64,000 nt of DNA, taken from positions 868,001 to 932,000 of the forward strand of contig JANCIK010000010.1 of assembly GCA_028532985.1 (NCBI GenBank), given 5' to 3'. Positions 43,765 through 56,006 of this stretch are shown here, in pieces. The position numbers were made by a program, and so were the translations under genes. Every line of letters starts with the position of its first letter. Within the stretch, counting starts at the first letter, position 1. Source of the stretch: Stropharia rugosoannulata (Eukaryota > Basidiomycota > Agaricomycetes > Agaricales > Strophariaceae). The notes under the pieces are model-generated. The model was not told where the DNA came from and searched no databases. It saw only the letters and a program-made list of their open reading frames with translations.

Positions 43765-44094
43765 ACGGGACTTTGGCTTGACCGATGTCGACCTTGCCTG
43801 GGACTTTGATGCAGCGGGAGCCTTCGCAGAAGTAGACCGTCCCCTTGACTTGGGCGCTGCTGCAGCCCTCACCAAGGCGGACCTTCCTCTATGCTTTGGG
43901 GAAGTAGGAGTGTGGCCATCCATGCCGACAGGAAGAGGCAGACCAGCACTACCACTTCCTGCCATAGCCTCCGACAACTGGGCCACAGCAGTAGCATCAG
44001 CCCTGATCACAGCCGGCCCTACACTTTCATGAGGGCCACTTTTGGATCCTTCTTCCACAACATTCTCCCAGCCGACATGCTGCCTTTCCTGTGG
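43765..44094 (-). pseudogene. Upstream part of the exon split by the LTR element
   Basis: Begins after a likely splice acceptor (CACCACAG, about 44095) with ERQHVGWENVVEEG and runs through an Ala/Ser/Lys/Arg-rich tract with short repeats (PKSRGRSTS, SKSQARSTS) to the target site. It joins in frame to 27653-27764. No upstream exon could be found in 44110-44950, so the gene may also have lost its 5' part. Not recognised; low-complexity basic tails like this are frequent in transposon-associated proteins. Confidence 0.6.
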
Positions 44095-44109
44095 TGAGTT
44101 CAGAAACAC

Positions 44110-44952
44110 AATACATCAGTAAATGCAGACACCATTATACAGCATAGTACAATGATGTATAGTATCATAGTCCTATAGCATGGGTTCTTGTCTTTCTTAT
44201 GCTGTATAATGTACACCCACTTTATATAGTAGGCAGACTTTACTATATAGCTTTATACATTCTTAGCTAACTCAGAGACTCCAATACATAGAGCCATTTA
44301 ATGTTGCATAACTTATGACAGCCTTTATTGAATTGTTATACAGTACTGTCTCATAACTATCTACTATTGGCTCAGCATTGTGTAGCACTGTAGAATATTA
44401 TAGAGTATAGGTAGGGTTCTGTGAAAACAGACATAGAAGAACCTATATCATGTATATCACTCAATAATAGCATATACTAAACCACTACCTTGTATAGAGC
44501 TGCATATACCCAGCTTAGACCATTTATAGTACACCATAGCATCAGCATATTCCTCAATCCAGCCGGCAATAATCATAGAACATTTTTAAAAAAATTGTAT
44601 TAAAAGGATTTACTAGATTACACATAGCTAAGAGCAGTAAACATATGTGACTAGAGGAAGGACAAAATTAGTGAGCTATAAGTATGTGACCATATGAATG
44701 CATGAAGGATAGACAAGGGACAGATGACAGAAGACAATATCAATATTAGACAAGAAAAAGCAAATATTAAAAGCAAGCTAATATACCAAGACAACAGCTA
44801 AAGCTGATACAAAGACCCAAACAAGACCGAAAAGCAGCCAGGAAAACTATATGCAAAGAAATAAAATCAGTATAACAGGACATAGATATTTAATCATTAC
44901 TGCAATAGAAGAGCACATCCGGTGAGACTTCCAACACTGTGTGGCAGCTTCA
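44110..44952. other. AT-rich non-coding stretch
   Basis: Rich in TATAG/CTATA words and A runs (for example 44583-44600). No coding frame, RNA gene or clear repeat boundary seen. Confidence 0.4.
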
Positions 44953-47472
44953 TTAATCAATAACCAAAGCAGGATGGTACGGGTTTTCCTCGGCAATGCA
45001 TGACTTGTTGAGAAGTCTCCTGAATTAGATAAAGGAATGTTAGTGGACTCAAGTAAGTAATACCAATACATACATTCCATTTCTTGCCCACTCTTCTCGA
45101 TGCAACAGGTACTTTGTCCAATGATATTCATTACTCTTCAATGTATTTATAAGCCGGATATATGAACTGTAAATCCCCTTGTAATTTTCGGCACTAAACG
45201 TCGGTCCTCGGAAGTTGAATGCAGGCTGTAATCCATGCAACTCCCATTCAGCAATGCAATGGTGCAGCTAACATTAGGCCATGAACAATGGTGAATTAAA
45301 ACATCAAATAAAGGCTGCTTACACAGGTCATTACAAGTGCAACAGCATGATCAGGAACACTATTCTTGAAGTCATTGGGGTAAAGCCTAGCAAGACTGTC
45401 AGGAACATAAAACACAGCATGTATGAGCTCTTCAATGGCAGGATGTGCGATGTTCTGAGTTTTTCCCTAAAGAGACGAAACTATGAGCTTAAAATTGTAT
45501 ATGCTTAATGTACTCACATTTTCATCCTTGTCAGGATGTAAAAGGAACTTTGCATTCTCCAGCAGATCAGCAGCATTGTCGGTAACAACCTGCTGCTGGT
45601 GTAGCTGATTGGGAAAGGTTGCGTCTGGTACCATGTACTGACGGTACCCAGAAATGACCACTGCACGCCCTTTAAGCCTCATTGCTGAGCGAAAAGTAGC
45701 ATGCTCATTGAAGACATGCATAGACAACCCTATTAGCCCATAGCAGTACATCACCCGATTCAATCTTACAAAGACACTTTGTGCCCGGGTGATATCTAAA
45801 ATAAAAACAGACACAATAAGCAAATAACCATCATAGTATTGATTGAAACTCACCTCCTTTCAACTGTAAATTAGACATGGCAATAAACTTCTTCCTTGCC
45901 TGCACTATCATCTCATCTGCTGTATGGAGATCAGACCCTATTTCCGGAAACATGTTTATCAAAGCAACATGTTTGCACATCCCCTCCTTGGCCCACTCAA
46001 GGACTCTCTTCCAATTAGGTGAATAATACCTCATTGTGGTGGGCTTTGCTGCTGCATTCCGGGGCGTTTTGGAGTGATGCTTGGCTCTGTGCCAGGGTCT
46101 TTCATCTTCAGATGACGTACCATCCTCACAGTCTTCATCTCCATCATTCCCTTCTTCATCATTTGTGAACGGATTATTGGATCCAGGGGCCTGTGCGGAT
46201 GTAGAAGCACTAGCTGCTGCAGGAGTCAGAGCAGCAGGACTGTTTGTGTTATTGTTGGCAAGATTGCCTTGTTGGGTCTGGACTGTCTGGTTCTGAGTCT
46301 GGGAGGCAGCGAGAAGGGCACCAACTGATGGTGGTTGAGCTGGGGGGTTTCATTGGTAATGATGCTGAAGTAAGTCAGAGCCACTGCTATTGTCGATTTC
46401 CTGTACATAATTTAAAATAAGTAAGCACTTGAAACTTGTAGCACAGTGAATAAAAGGCTACTTCAGCATTAAGGTCATCATTACCGCTGATGTCATACAG
46501 GTCCTCAGCAGGTATACTCTGGCCAGCTTCACCTTCGGAGAGTCTCATATCTGATTCAGTGTTGTCTTCAAGTTCAACACCACTGAACACAACATTGGAC
46601 TTGTTGTCGCTGCCCTCATCCATCCCTAGCTCAGGGGATCCATCATGACTGTTCACACTGCTGGTATGGTTACTCGTGGCGGCAGCTGCTGCAGACAGTG
46701 ATCTGTGATTATCACCCTCTTCTGCATCACTATCCGGGATAGTCTTGCGTATTCTTGTTTTGGTAATAGGGTGCGCATATTCATTCAAGTCCATATATTC
46801 ATCGTTGTCGGATGTAGGATCTGGGTCACGGTAAACATTAATAGAGATACGATAATCCATGGCACAAATCATATACCTTGCTGGGTTGCACGACCTTTTC
46901 CTTGACCAGCAATACCATAACATGTTTAGTAACTATGCATGCTCATAAAAGGATACACACTCTCACCTTTCAGAGCGGCTGAATGCTCTTTATTGTTGCT
47001 AGTACTGACGACCAAAGCTTTAATCATTTGAGTCTCGGACTAGTACGGGTTGAAAAGCATAACAACAGACCTTTGGGGATAACAGTATACTCTTTACCTT
47101 TACCTTCCTCTTTAAATCACCTTGAGTTTCTCGTACTTAAATCAATGCAAATATAATAGTGACTTACCTTTTGGGACCGCGTGCTGTTTCCCTTTACCAA
47201 TGTTAGATTCCATGGATACATTGTCCAACTGACTGGACTCCTTGTCACTCATATCCATGAATGAATCATCTGAGAACTAATTAGAGCCGCAATTGAACAC
47301 CAATATCAGAGGACGTACTTTGTATGATTGAGGATGAATCAACTAGAACAGGAGATGGGTCAAACCCAAACCTGGAATGGGAGCCTAATGCTACCAGCTG
47401 TACTTGGCTCGTCGATGGAGCTATCTGTTGTTGTGGCAATTTTGACTTGATGAGAACGGCCTTTGATTCCAC
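44953..47472 (-). CDS. DUF6532-type protein, spliced
   Basis: Minus-strand exons join into one protein. It has a low-complexity acidic N-terminal half (DPDPTSDNDEYMDLNEY, QTQNQTVQTQQ) and a C-terminal DUF6532-like domain: NWKRVLEWAKEGMCKHVAL, SVFVRLNRVMYCYGL, NAADLLENAKFLLHP, HPAIEELIHAVFY, DHAVALVMTCLHHCIAEWE, FSAENYKGIYSSYIRLI, ending NPYHPALVID at 44953. DUF6532 proteins are abundant in Agaricomycetes, often near transposons; function unknown. The frame is open at 47472 without an ATG, so the first exon or start is missing or lies under the repeats at 47495. A paralogue with the same domain order lies at 60674-62609. Confidence 0.75.
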
Positions 47473-47494
47473 ATAGGACAGTGGCTGGGTACTG

Positions 47495-47900
47495 TAGTAT
47501 ACGGGACCTCAGTAAACTATTAGTATACCGTAGATCACAGGCCCATTTTCAACAAATGGCAACCTAGTATAATACTGTGATCTACGGGGCTAATGGCAAC
47601 CTATCTTAGTACCGTGTTTCACGGGGCCATTTTCAACAAATGGCATCCGCATAAATAGGTAGGTAAATCCGGCGGAACCAGAAAGTTAAATAATTAAAAA
47701 GCGGTAAAATCGGCGGCGATGTGCGTAAAAAGAGGTAAATTCGGCGGCATTATAATTTTCACAAAATGAATTCCGGCAGTTGTACTGAAAACACCATTTC
47801 TATCCGGCGGATATAGTCACATGATTTTCTCAAATTTTACGGGGCTAGTGGTAAATATTTTAATACCGTGTGCTATAGACTCATTTTCAACAAATGGACT
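47495..47900. repeat. Subterminal repeats with palindromes
   Basis: ACGGGGC-TA(G/A)TGG...AGTACCGTG units recur near 47581, 47621 and 47836. The self-complementary CCATTTTCAACAAATGG occurs near 47551 and 47632, with a variant near 47881. A perfect inverted pair CCGTAGATCACAG/CTGTGATCTACGG lies near 47530 and 47575. It looks like the subterminal zone of a DNA transposon, at the left edge of the KDZ element. Confidence 0.6.
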
Positions 47901-48621
47901 TCTGAGAGTTTCGATGAGCCGGCTGGAAAAAATCCGGCGGCGAGCTGATGGTGGATGAGAATGGCCTGTCACTCCTCTCCGACTTATCCAAAGCTGATGG
48001 AATGTACCCAAACTGCCCATAATACTTCCACCCAGCTATCCTTTACGGAGTGGACCAATTGGGTTACCAGGGGCATGTATTCCTTGCCTGGAACAGGGAA
48101 TCATTTTAGCAGGTGAAGCTAAGTGGTCTGCCAATCCAGCAAACTGGCTTTGTCCGCCGGTGAATGCGATATTCCCGGCGAGAACCTGGCGCAATTCAGC
48201 GTCAGAGGAGCGAAGAGAGTCAGTCACCAGCATCATAAGGGTTTTCGGGAGATTTGGAGTTGATGCCTACAACAGAGACATAACTCCCAATGTTATCCAT
48301 GATTGGTCTGTCTTCATTAGAAAAAATACTCATAGAGCATTACAGCGCAGACCGTTGAAGAGGCACCAGAGGTTGGTATGGAGACGGCAGCTAACGCTTA
48401 CCTGCTCCTCCTTGGGTCACCTTGCACCCCTTTGAGGCCCCTTGGGGCGTTTTGCGGGACTTTTGAGCGTTTTCTTTCGCCGAATGGCCGGCGGTGTACT
48501 CCGCTGCTTGGGCCCCCGCCGCCTTTGGGTCCCTGCTCTCGCACCCTCCCCCTATACCTGATGAGAAAATCAAGAAATATTTCAATCACATGATCAACAC
48601 ACCTCTTTCCTTCAATCAACC
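47901..48621. other. Left spacer of the KDZ element
   Basis: No supportable gene. It contains motif copies at 47934, 48154 and 48488, and a GC-rich block near 48400-48540. Probably the promoter side of the dioxygenase gene. Confidence 0.4.
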
Positions 48622-49864
48622 ATGACTCCCAAATTTTCATATAGCCCAAGAGAGATGACAGAGGTTGTGGCTGCATATATGCATACCTCATTCTTGTGCC
48701 ATGTCAACAAGACCAGCCCCCCTGAGTCACCAAAAGCATTGACAGCACATTTGACATGGGAATGCGAGCATATTATTGACTCTCTGGTGACAGCGTTCAA
48801 GAACAAATGTAAGACATTAATAGATGATCAATTTAAGTGTTACTAAAATAAATCAGATTCAACATCTTGGAGTGTCCATGACTACAAACAGAGCATGTCG
48901 AGTAAACAAACAGGGAAGAATGAAAATGTTGAAAATAAAATGCTGAAGAAGTACCCACCAATATTTACGGAGACACGGCATTTAAGGAAGCCTTGCTTGG
49001 TGACCAACAAGGAGGGCAACATATTAGTATGGTACCTTCCAAATGCAATAATGTCATATCTGCAGGTAAGATTGCGTCATTTCTCCGCCGGCCTAGAGAG
49101 TTAACCAGCAGAGAAAGGAGGAACTATGGCGAAGTGTGGACAAACTAACATGCTTGATGAAGACCACCAAATGTAAAGCAAATTGGAGAAGCGGGCTTGA
49201 TCATTATCATCAGAGAGATGGGTGGAGAAAGGCGGGCAATGTTAGCCTTGCGATTGCATGGTTTGAGATGGGGCATGGGGTACGTCCGGCGGAAGAAATA
49301 AATACTGTGTCTGACAAAAACTAGTGCTTTGGGCCACCCGTTGTTGGTCGCAAACTTAGGATGTCCGGCGGCCGAGCATGGATAAAGAAGCAAAAGGATT
49401 TTTTTGCGCTGATCGGTGGTCTCCTCAGTATTGTCAACCCCAGCCAGTATGCTGCCGGACTGAAAATGCTTAGCTGGCTAAGTGATCACCCTGATGAAGT
49501 GCGGCATGGTCCAGAGTTGGAAGGACTACTTGAACATTGGAGTGTTCCATTTGGGGTGCTTACGGTCATCAACAATAGAGACTCGCCGCTGCATCGAGAT
49601 TCCGGCGGAAGCCATTCAATGTTCGATATCATCACTAGTTTGGGTCCTTACAAAAAGGGTAAAATGGCTCTCCCAGGGTTGGGTTTGGATTTAGAGTATA
49701 AGGCTGGAACATTTGTTGCCTTGACTAGTAGGCTAGTGGTTCACAGTGCTCACTGTGAAGGTGACAGGACTTGTTTAGTTTTTCACTCAAAGTCTGCAAT
49801 ATCAGATTTGACTGACACTGTTAGCACTTGGGCAAATGTAAATATGTTTAGACAGATAGAGTAG
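48622..49864 (+). CDS. TET/JBP-family 2-oxoglutarate/Fe(II) dioxygenase
   Basis: Expected to oxidise 5-methylcytosine (or thymine) in DNA, using Fe(II) and 2-oxoglutarate, in the nucleus. Exons: about 48622-48809, 48859-49064, 49111-49279 and 49325-49864. The catalytic double-stranded beta-helix is in the last exon. HRD (iron-binding HxD) sits in NNRDSPLHRDSGGSHSMFD. GTFVALTSRLVVHSAH supplies the distal histidine, and EGDRTCLVFH the arginine for 2-oxoglutarate. The layout matches the fungal TET/JBP genes that travel with KDZ transposons. All key residues and the frame appear intact. It is transcribed away from the left edge of the element. Confidence 0.88.
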
Positions 49865-50074
49865 AAATATTATAATTTTTATTATTAAAATTGGCCAGCA
49901 GGCCAAACTCATTACAATTAAGATATTACGAAGGCCTAAAGGCCTTGAGCAAGCGACAAGAAACGAAAAAAAAATGGAAAAATAGATGAGGCCGGCGGAT
50001 TCGATGACAAGCAAAAATTAATCCCACTGTCTGCGTCACATCTCAGTGTCGCTTTCGCCATCTGCATCGGCCTC
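49865..50074. other. Short tail-to-tail spacer
   Basis: The TET/JBP gene (plus) and the acidic protein gene (minus) converge here. One CCGGCGG copy at 49992 and A-rich sequence; no gene. Confidence 0.4.
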
Positions 50075-52032
50075 CTAATCAGAAAAGTCAGAACTGGAGC
50101 TTGAGTTGGGGCTCCAGGAATTGGGAATAGAAGTGCATACCGAGCTGATGTCATCCATATTTTTGTCATTGTGCACATCTAGTGTCTATTTATTAGTATG
50201 TAATATATAAGTAATAAATGTGAGACTTGCCCAGTGGTGCATCATCGTCATTGTCCGATCCGGCGGAAACATTCAGAGGGGCGTCATCCTCATCCATAGG
50301 ATCATCCTCAGTAGGCTGAGAGCCAATGGGGACATCGAGGGGGGCCTCTTCATCTTCATCAGGACCCTCCCTCTCCTGTGTGCCCTCTGGTGCTTCGAGG
50401 GGGGCATCATCATCATCTTGTTGATGGCCGGCGGATGTATGGGGAGGCTTGTCATCCATTTGCTGATCATCAGTAACCTGAGAGCCTACTGGGACATCGA
50501 GGGGGGCCTCTTCATCTTCATTGGCAGGCCCGGGAACATTTAAGGGTCCCTCACTTTCCTGTGTGCCCTCTGGCGCATCGAGGGGGGCATCATCATCGTT
50601 TTCCATTTCGCCGGCGGATGTATGGGGTGGCTGCTCATCCATTGGCAGATCGTCAGTATCCCGAGAGCCTACTGTGACATCGAGGGGGGCTTCCTCTTCT
50701 TCATCGGCACCATCACGTGTAACGCTGAGTCTGTCCTCTGTCTGCTGTGTACCCTCTGGTGCATCCAAGGGGGCATTGTCTTCGCTGTCTTCTTCGCTGG
50801 CGGGTGCGTCATCCGGCGCCTCATTGTCTGATGAGATATATATGGGTGCATCCCTGTTGCAGGGCACTGAATAGTCGACCAGAGGCAGGGATACTTCCGG
50901 GGATGGGCTCCAACGACGGTAGCGTGCAGCATACATTGCCTGCATTTCGGCTTCAGACGCATGCCCTGGTTTTGTGACTCTGGGAATGGGTCGTGCGATG
51001 CCGCCGGATGGGCCGGCGGAACGATTCCGTTTTGGGTGGAAGGGAGAGGGAGATCGACTTATCATACCCGTTTGATTATCTGATTTGCTCGGAGACGGCG
51101 AATGTTTGATATGTTGGTGTCTTTAAAGCGAGGGAGATGGGATGACATAAGGATCTGACAGTGAATTTACATACCTTATGAGTAGACACCCTGGGAGAAT
51201 GTCGTGGATGTTCAATTCCGGCGGCGGAATATCCGCAGGCTCCCCTCTCATTTCCCACAAAACTTCTCTTGGCTCGCTTCTCTGAACACATGGCTCCCTA
51301 TCGAATTCTTCTTCCATCATGTTATGGTAGAACTTCAGCCACCAAATTTTCTTCTGGTAGGCCTGGCATGAGAGGCACATTGTAACTGGCGGAGCTAATT
51401 CCGGCGGACGTTCTGTGAGCCCAGGAATGTACTCGTATGGGTAGTCGCAACCGGCTAGCAAGTCAGGGATTTTCTTTGTATCCTTGTACATGTCCTGCAT
51501 GACCTCCAAGAATTTGCAGAAATGATGGTGAAGGTCGTCCCAAGTGACATCCTGGTCATAAAGCTCATTGTCATCCATCAGCCACCATGTGGGCAGATTA
51601 TCTGTGACAGCAATGTGAATAATGTCTTCCCCTTGCATGAATTCGGGATCGTAGGCTGGTGGAAGTGGGAATTCGGTCGGCCGGCAGGTGACGCCATATC
51701 CGGCGGACACGATTTGATCGAGAAGGTACGGTTTGCACATCTGATAACCCTTCAAATTACAAGCGCCAATGTGCATGAGAGTCAATTCCTGAAAAGATGG
51801 TTTTTTCAGTTAATAATATACTGATATCATAAATATTCCCTACAATTTCTCGCAGGAATAGCCTTGAATACATGTGTGTTGGTGAAATGTCCTGGGGGGT
51901 AGGATGGCAGCGGAGCACGCAGCGGATTCGTACCATGCAAATATACAAAAAGATGTTGCATTGAATCTTGTCAATGAGAGAGTCTTCGGTTGTCCCGGCC
52001 GTGGAATTCTCAATGGAGATGGAGGAGGACAT
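50075..52032 (-). CDS. KDZ-element accessory protein with acidic tandem repeats
   Basis: Starts MSSSISIENSTAGTTEDS. The N-terminal half is globular (RCHPTPQDISPTHMYSRLF, IGACNLKGYQMCKPYL) with a CLSCQAYQKKIWWLKFYH segment that may be a small zinc or membrane-facing motif. The C-terminal half is built of about four copies of a roughly 55-residue acidic unit (DDAPLDAPEGTQ, EEAPLDVPVGSQ, HTSAG). The HTSAG and NVSAG steps are where the DNA motif CCGGCGGA falls in the coding sequence. Introns are short; the last one uses a GC donor (CTGG|GCAAGT). Not a known family. The acidic repeats suggest a histone- or DNA-mimic or an interaction platform; that is inference. Confidence 0.65.
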
Positions 52033-52133
52033 TAGTAGATAGATGATGACAAGGTGTTAGGAGTGTCGAAGAAGAAATTTTGGAGGATTGTTGATGTTGA
52101 TCACAGATCAATAAGGTCACATGTATTCATTTC

Positions 52134-55100
52134 TCAGGCCACATGATACCAGTGGCTTATATAATGTACATATGCCTTACTAAATCTAGCATCCGCTACC
52201 CTACCTAACTCATTCCATAAGTTGATCTGTGCCTGCGCGTAAGCCTGGAAACCTAGTGGGTGAGCATTAAATTGGCCGGCGGCGTCATTTGATGGGTTTT
52301 GAATGGCGGTCACTGCATCTGCCCAGACGTTCCGCCGGTCTTTCCACATATTTGCCATATGCACATAGAACCGGACTGTCCAGTCCATTTCATGCTGACA
52401 TAGCACAACCTCTTCCTCCCAGCACATCTTCTGTGCTCTTGCTCATAGCCAATGAATTCGATAGACTACAATTGTATTTAGTCACAGCTTGATGAATATC
52501 AATAAAACTTACAATCATTGATTCTTTCGCAATTGAGATTTCCTGCGACCGGCGGATTACCATCCGGCAGATCCATATTATGTTCTATTCTCCATATCCA
52601 AGACATTTGAGAACTGCTACCCCCTCTTGCATTCGGTTCAGTTATTGATGCACTAGTATTTGTATCAGCTTTTGACATGATGGGGAATTGTTGATCAATG
52701 GCAGCCCTATCAGTGTCATCCCTTGCAAGGCATAGCATTGACAATCGATTGTGATTATATTTCCACCGGTGTGTACTGGTTGCCTGTGCCAACACGACCA
52801 CACGATCCTGAGCTCTGGTGTGATGTGCACCATCTGTCCTCCTGACGTCAAATGCATATAGCCAAGATTTCTGAATAATTTCCCCACGAATGGATTCTAA
52901 TAAATCATCAGCATGAGCTTTTCTGATCTTTAGCTCTGTTTTTTGCAACCGGCAGAGAACAGATTTATCCTGGGCAGATGCACCGGCGGATGTCAAAATC
53001 TCTTTGGTGATTTCTGAAGGGAATGCCATCAGCTGTCTTTCAGGGTCAGCATAACTGACTTCTTCATTAGCCACCTCTGCTTCTTCATCTGTTTGTGCAC
53101 CATCCAGGATAGGGACATCATGTTCATCATTGAAAGAATTCACAATATCAATGCCCATGATGTCGACAGCATTGCGAGCAAATTTGTCCAGCTGCTTGCG
53201 AAGTGTGTGCCGGCGGCGTACAAGATCCTGACGCTGAGCCACAGTAGGATCTCGAGGCATACGGCGGACGTGCGACCGCAATTCATTTCTAAATAATGAA
53301 TACATTGTCTGGTAATAATGATTGATACTCACTGCAATTGCTCAGCTTGAATACCTTGTGACAGCCATACAGCTCGACCGCCTGTCTCCCCATGTCGAAT
53401 TTCATTCTCTGAAAGCTGCACCTCAATTTCTCGCATGGTGGCAGCCTTCTGCACAGCCAGTCGATAAATGTCCATTGCTTCTGGGTCCTCATCTTGCCGG
53501 CATTCAGCAGCCTCGATCTGTTCCAACCATTCTGGGAGCTTATCCGCCGGCATACTTACAGTAATATCGTTATAGTACACAATGGAATCAATTTCATGAT
53601 TCACTGCTCGAATATATTTCTTGATGATTGTAGATGGCATATTGACCGTCTTCTTCCAATTAGAATCACCCATGTGATCATCGAGTACTTCAGCTCTATG
53701 GCCGGCAGTCGCAGTCCGAACACTGCGAGATGTCTTGTTTAGCAGGCTCCATAGTGTTTCCAGAATCTCTCCGTCTACCATGCCAACACCTGGGATATAG
53801 GTAGATGCCCATCTATATAGACATTCTGTCTTGTGGCCATGTACATGCCAGAGACCGACTGCACGTATGCATCGAAGTCTTTGTGGCCAAGTGAGACCCT
53901 TCATTAGTCGAAATCGCCTAGTCATATTCTTGTAGAACTGACACATAATGTCATAAATGAACATGACAGTCTCGATGCCGCCGGTGTTGGTATGCTTGAG
54001 TGCTTCAGAAATACTGTAGTCCATGCACATTTGACGTTCGCCCAATTCAAAGTCAACGAGACTGCCTGGACAGAAGCAGCCGTGTCTTGCACATGCCTGT
54101 ACCCCAATCCCTCTGACCCGGCAGCCAGAAACAACCTTTTCACTGTCAAGCTGCGCACGATGAGAATGGCAAGTCGGCGGCTCTTTGAAATTCCTGGAAT
54201 ATTTTTTTGCATCCTTCAAATGCTCCTGGTATGGACCGGCAGCTGTCATGAATGCCTGGCCGGCTGTCAAATCAATATCGTCATGGGCATTCTTTTGATT
54301 TAAATGGTCAGCCTTGAAGTTCCCATCAGCACAGTACTTGTGAATAAAAAGAAACTTCTTGTCATTCTCTTTCCAGTCTTCAGGGAGGTTGATTTCTGGT
54401 TGAGGACAAGCAGGGCAAAATAGAGCCAGTATATCGCCGTACATCGATGGTGTCATTTTAATCCCTCCGGCAGTGTTACCGGCAGCGTCTTCTGGTGTCC
54501 CATCTTCACTGTCTGATTCACACTGATCTGCAACTGGTGGAGGCATAATATCCTCATTTGGTATTTCATTATCAGCAAGAATCTGTACTTCCAGGATAGC
54601 TGGTGGGTCAGGGTTTGGGCGCCATAGTCCATGAGCTCGGCCATGCATGGTCCACATCTTTATGTTGCGAAATTGTCTACTCAGCCGGCGGAGCTCACGA
54701 TATCGATCCAATACTGCCTGTGGGAAGGCAGGGCATGTCAACCGGCGGAGCTTCGTGTAATACTGATATGCAGATGTCTTGCACTCCAGGTTAGACAGCC
54801 TGAAGTCTCTAAGAACAGCAAATGTGAAGACAGTCTTGACCACATCGAAAGAGGTTGGGAATAGTGCCAGCTGCATGTATTGATTATCCTCCGGCGGCTG
54901 ATTGTTGCAGTGACATTTGACAGCCGGCAGGTGATGGATTCCATTTACTTCGACAATTGTAACAAATGGATTACCATGGGTATCATTTTGGGCTGGCCTC
55001 GGTAAGACTCGAGGGTAAGTAACATCAATATCAAAGACAATTGTGTCTTCATCAATATATTCATCGGCAGCTTCCTCAGCTTCAGGTTGCAGACCAGCAT

Positions 55101-55834
55101 TGTAAGCCCGGCAGATATCACCTTCATGTTCATCGCCATACTGCGCCTCTTGCATTTCTTGTATATCATTGTAGTCGACCATTGTATTAGGACATCTATT
55201 TCCTTGATGGCCAAGATGAAGCTTTACACCGACTTGCCATAGGGCCGCCGGTGTGAAAGCACTACCATCCCAACGAAGAATACAATGAAATGGCATGAAA
55301 TCATGAATCCGCCGGCAACATGTCGTGCATAAGAGTCGTCCTCCAAAGCATGCCTTACACTTCCATTTGGCAGCAGGTGCATTGCAAGCATTGCATGTAT
55401 CGATCCCTCTGGCAGGTGCATGAGATGCCATAACAATCTTCAAGTGGGTATCCCTTCTGACAAGCCATTCTCTAAGAAAATTGTTTTGCGACTGCATGAT
55501 TTAATATATGCAGTGTGCAATTCATGTGGGTGATACAACATACCTTGCCTCTGTATACTGGTAGATCCAAGTTTTGTAGGTTTTCGATAACCTGATCCTC
55601 AGTTATATCTCCAGCATAGTCAAGACGGTCAGGTACTTCCTGTGGTTCAAAGCCTGGTGGAACGTCTGGAATAGCAGGAATAGCAGGAATAGTCGGTGCT
55701 ACATTCTCTGCAACAGGTTCACCACCACGTTTACGCTTCTTTGTGATGACCTTTCCTCTATGGTCCCGCTCTTCTATCTGGATGCCACCAGCTTGATTGG
55801 GAACATTGTGCTGGGTTATACAGACACGGCACAT
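52134..55834 (-). CDS. KDZ transposase with CxC2 cysteine cluster
   Basis: Exons run about 55834-55548, 55494-53333, 53290-52518 and 52430-52134. A basic N-terminal part (TKKRKRGGEP) leads into the CxC2 cluster: CNACNAP...CKAC...LLCTTCC...H...C, then LGH...CP. The RNase H-fold KDZ transposase domain follows, with candidate catalytic residues D in CADGNFKADH, D in IYDIMCQFYKN and E in DGEILETLWS, plus the domain hallmark LWHVHGHKTECLYRW. The C-terminal part is helical and arginine-rich and ends YISHWYHVA. No frameshift or early stop was seen, so the copy may be active. It mobilises the element by cut-and-paste. Confidence 0.9.
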
Positions 55835-56006
55835 TGGGAGTAGACAGTTGCATGTGCATTTGGTGTTCGAACTTATATTAAGAAACCAATGCCACATGTG
55901 TACTGCTTCATAATAATCGATATCGATACACATGTCTGTATGTATATATATACTGCGTATACCATTGTGACATTCATTCATCGAACCAATTTATACCCCT
56001 CCTCCA

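Noticed and set aside
47581..47660. Possible CRISPR-like array from the repeated CCATTTTCAACAAATGG
   Set aside because: Only two or three irregularly spaced copies in a eukaryotic transposon context; subterminal repeats fit better.
50220..50977. Plus-strand frames over the acidic repeat gene
   Set aside because: Shadow frames created by the tandem repeats of the minus-strand gene.
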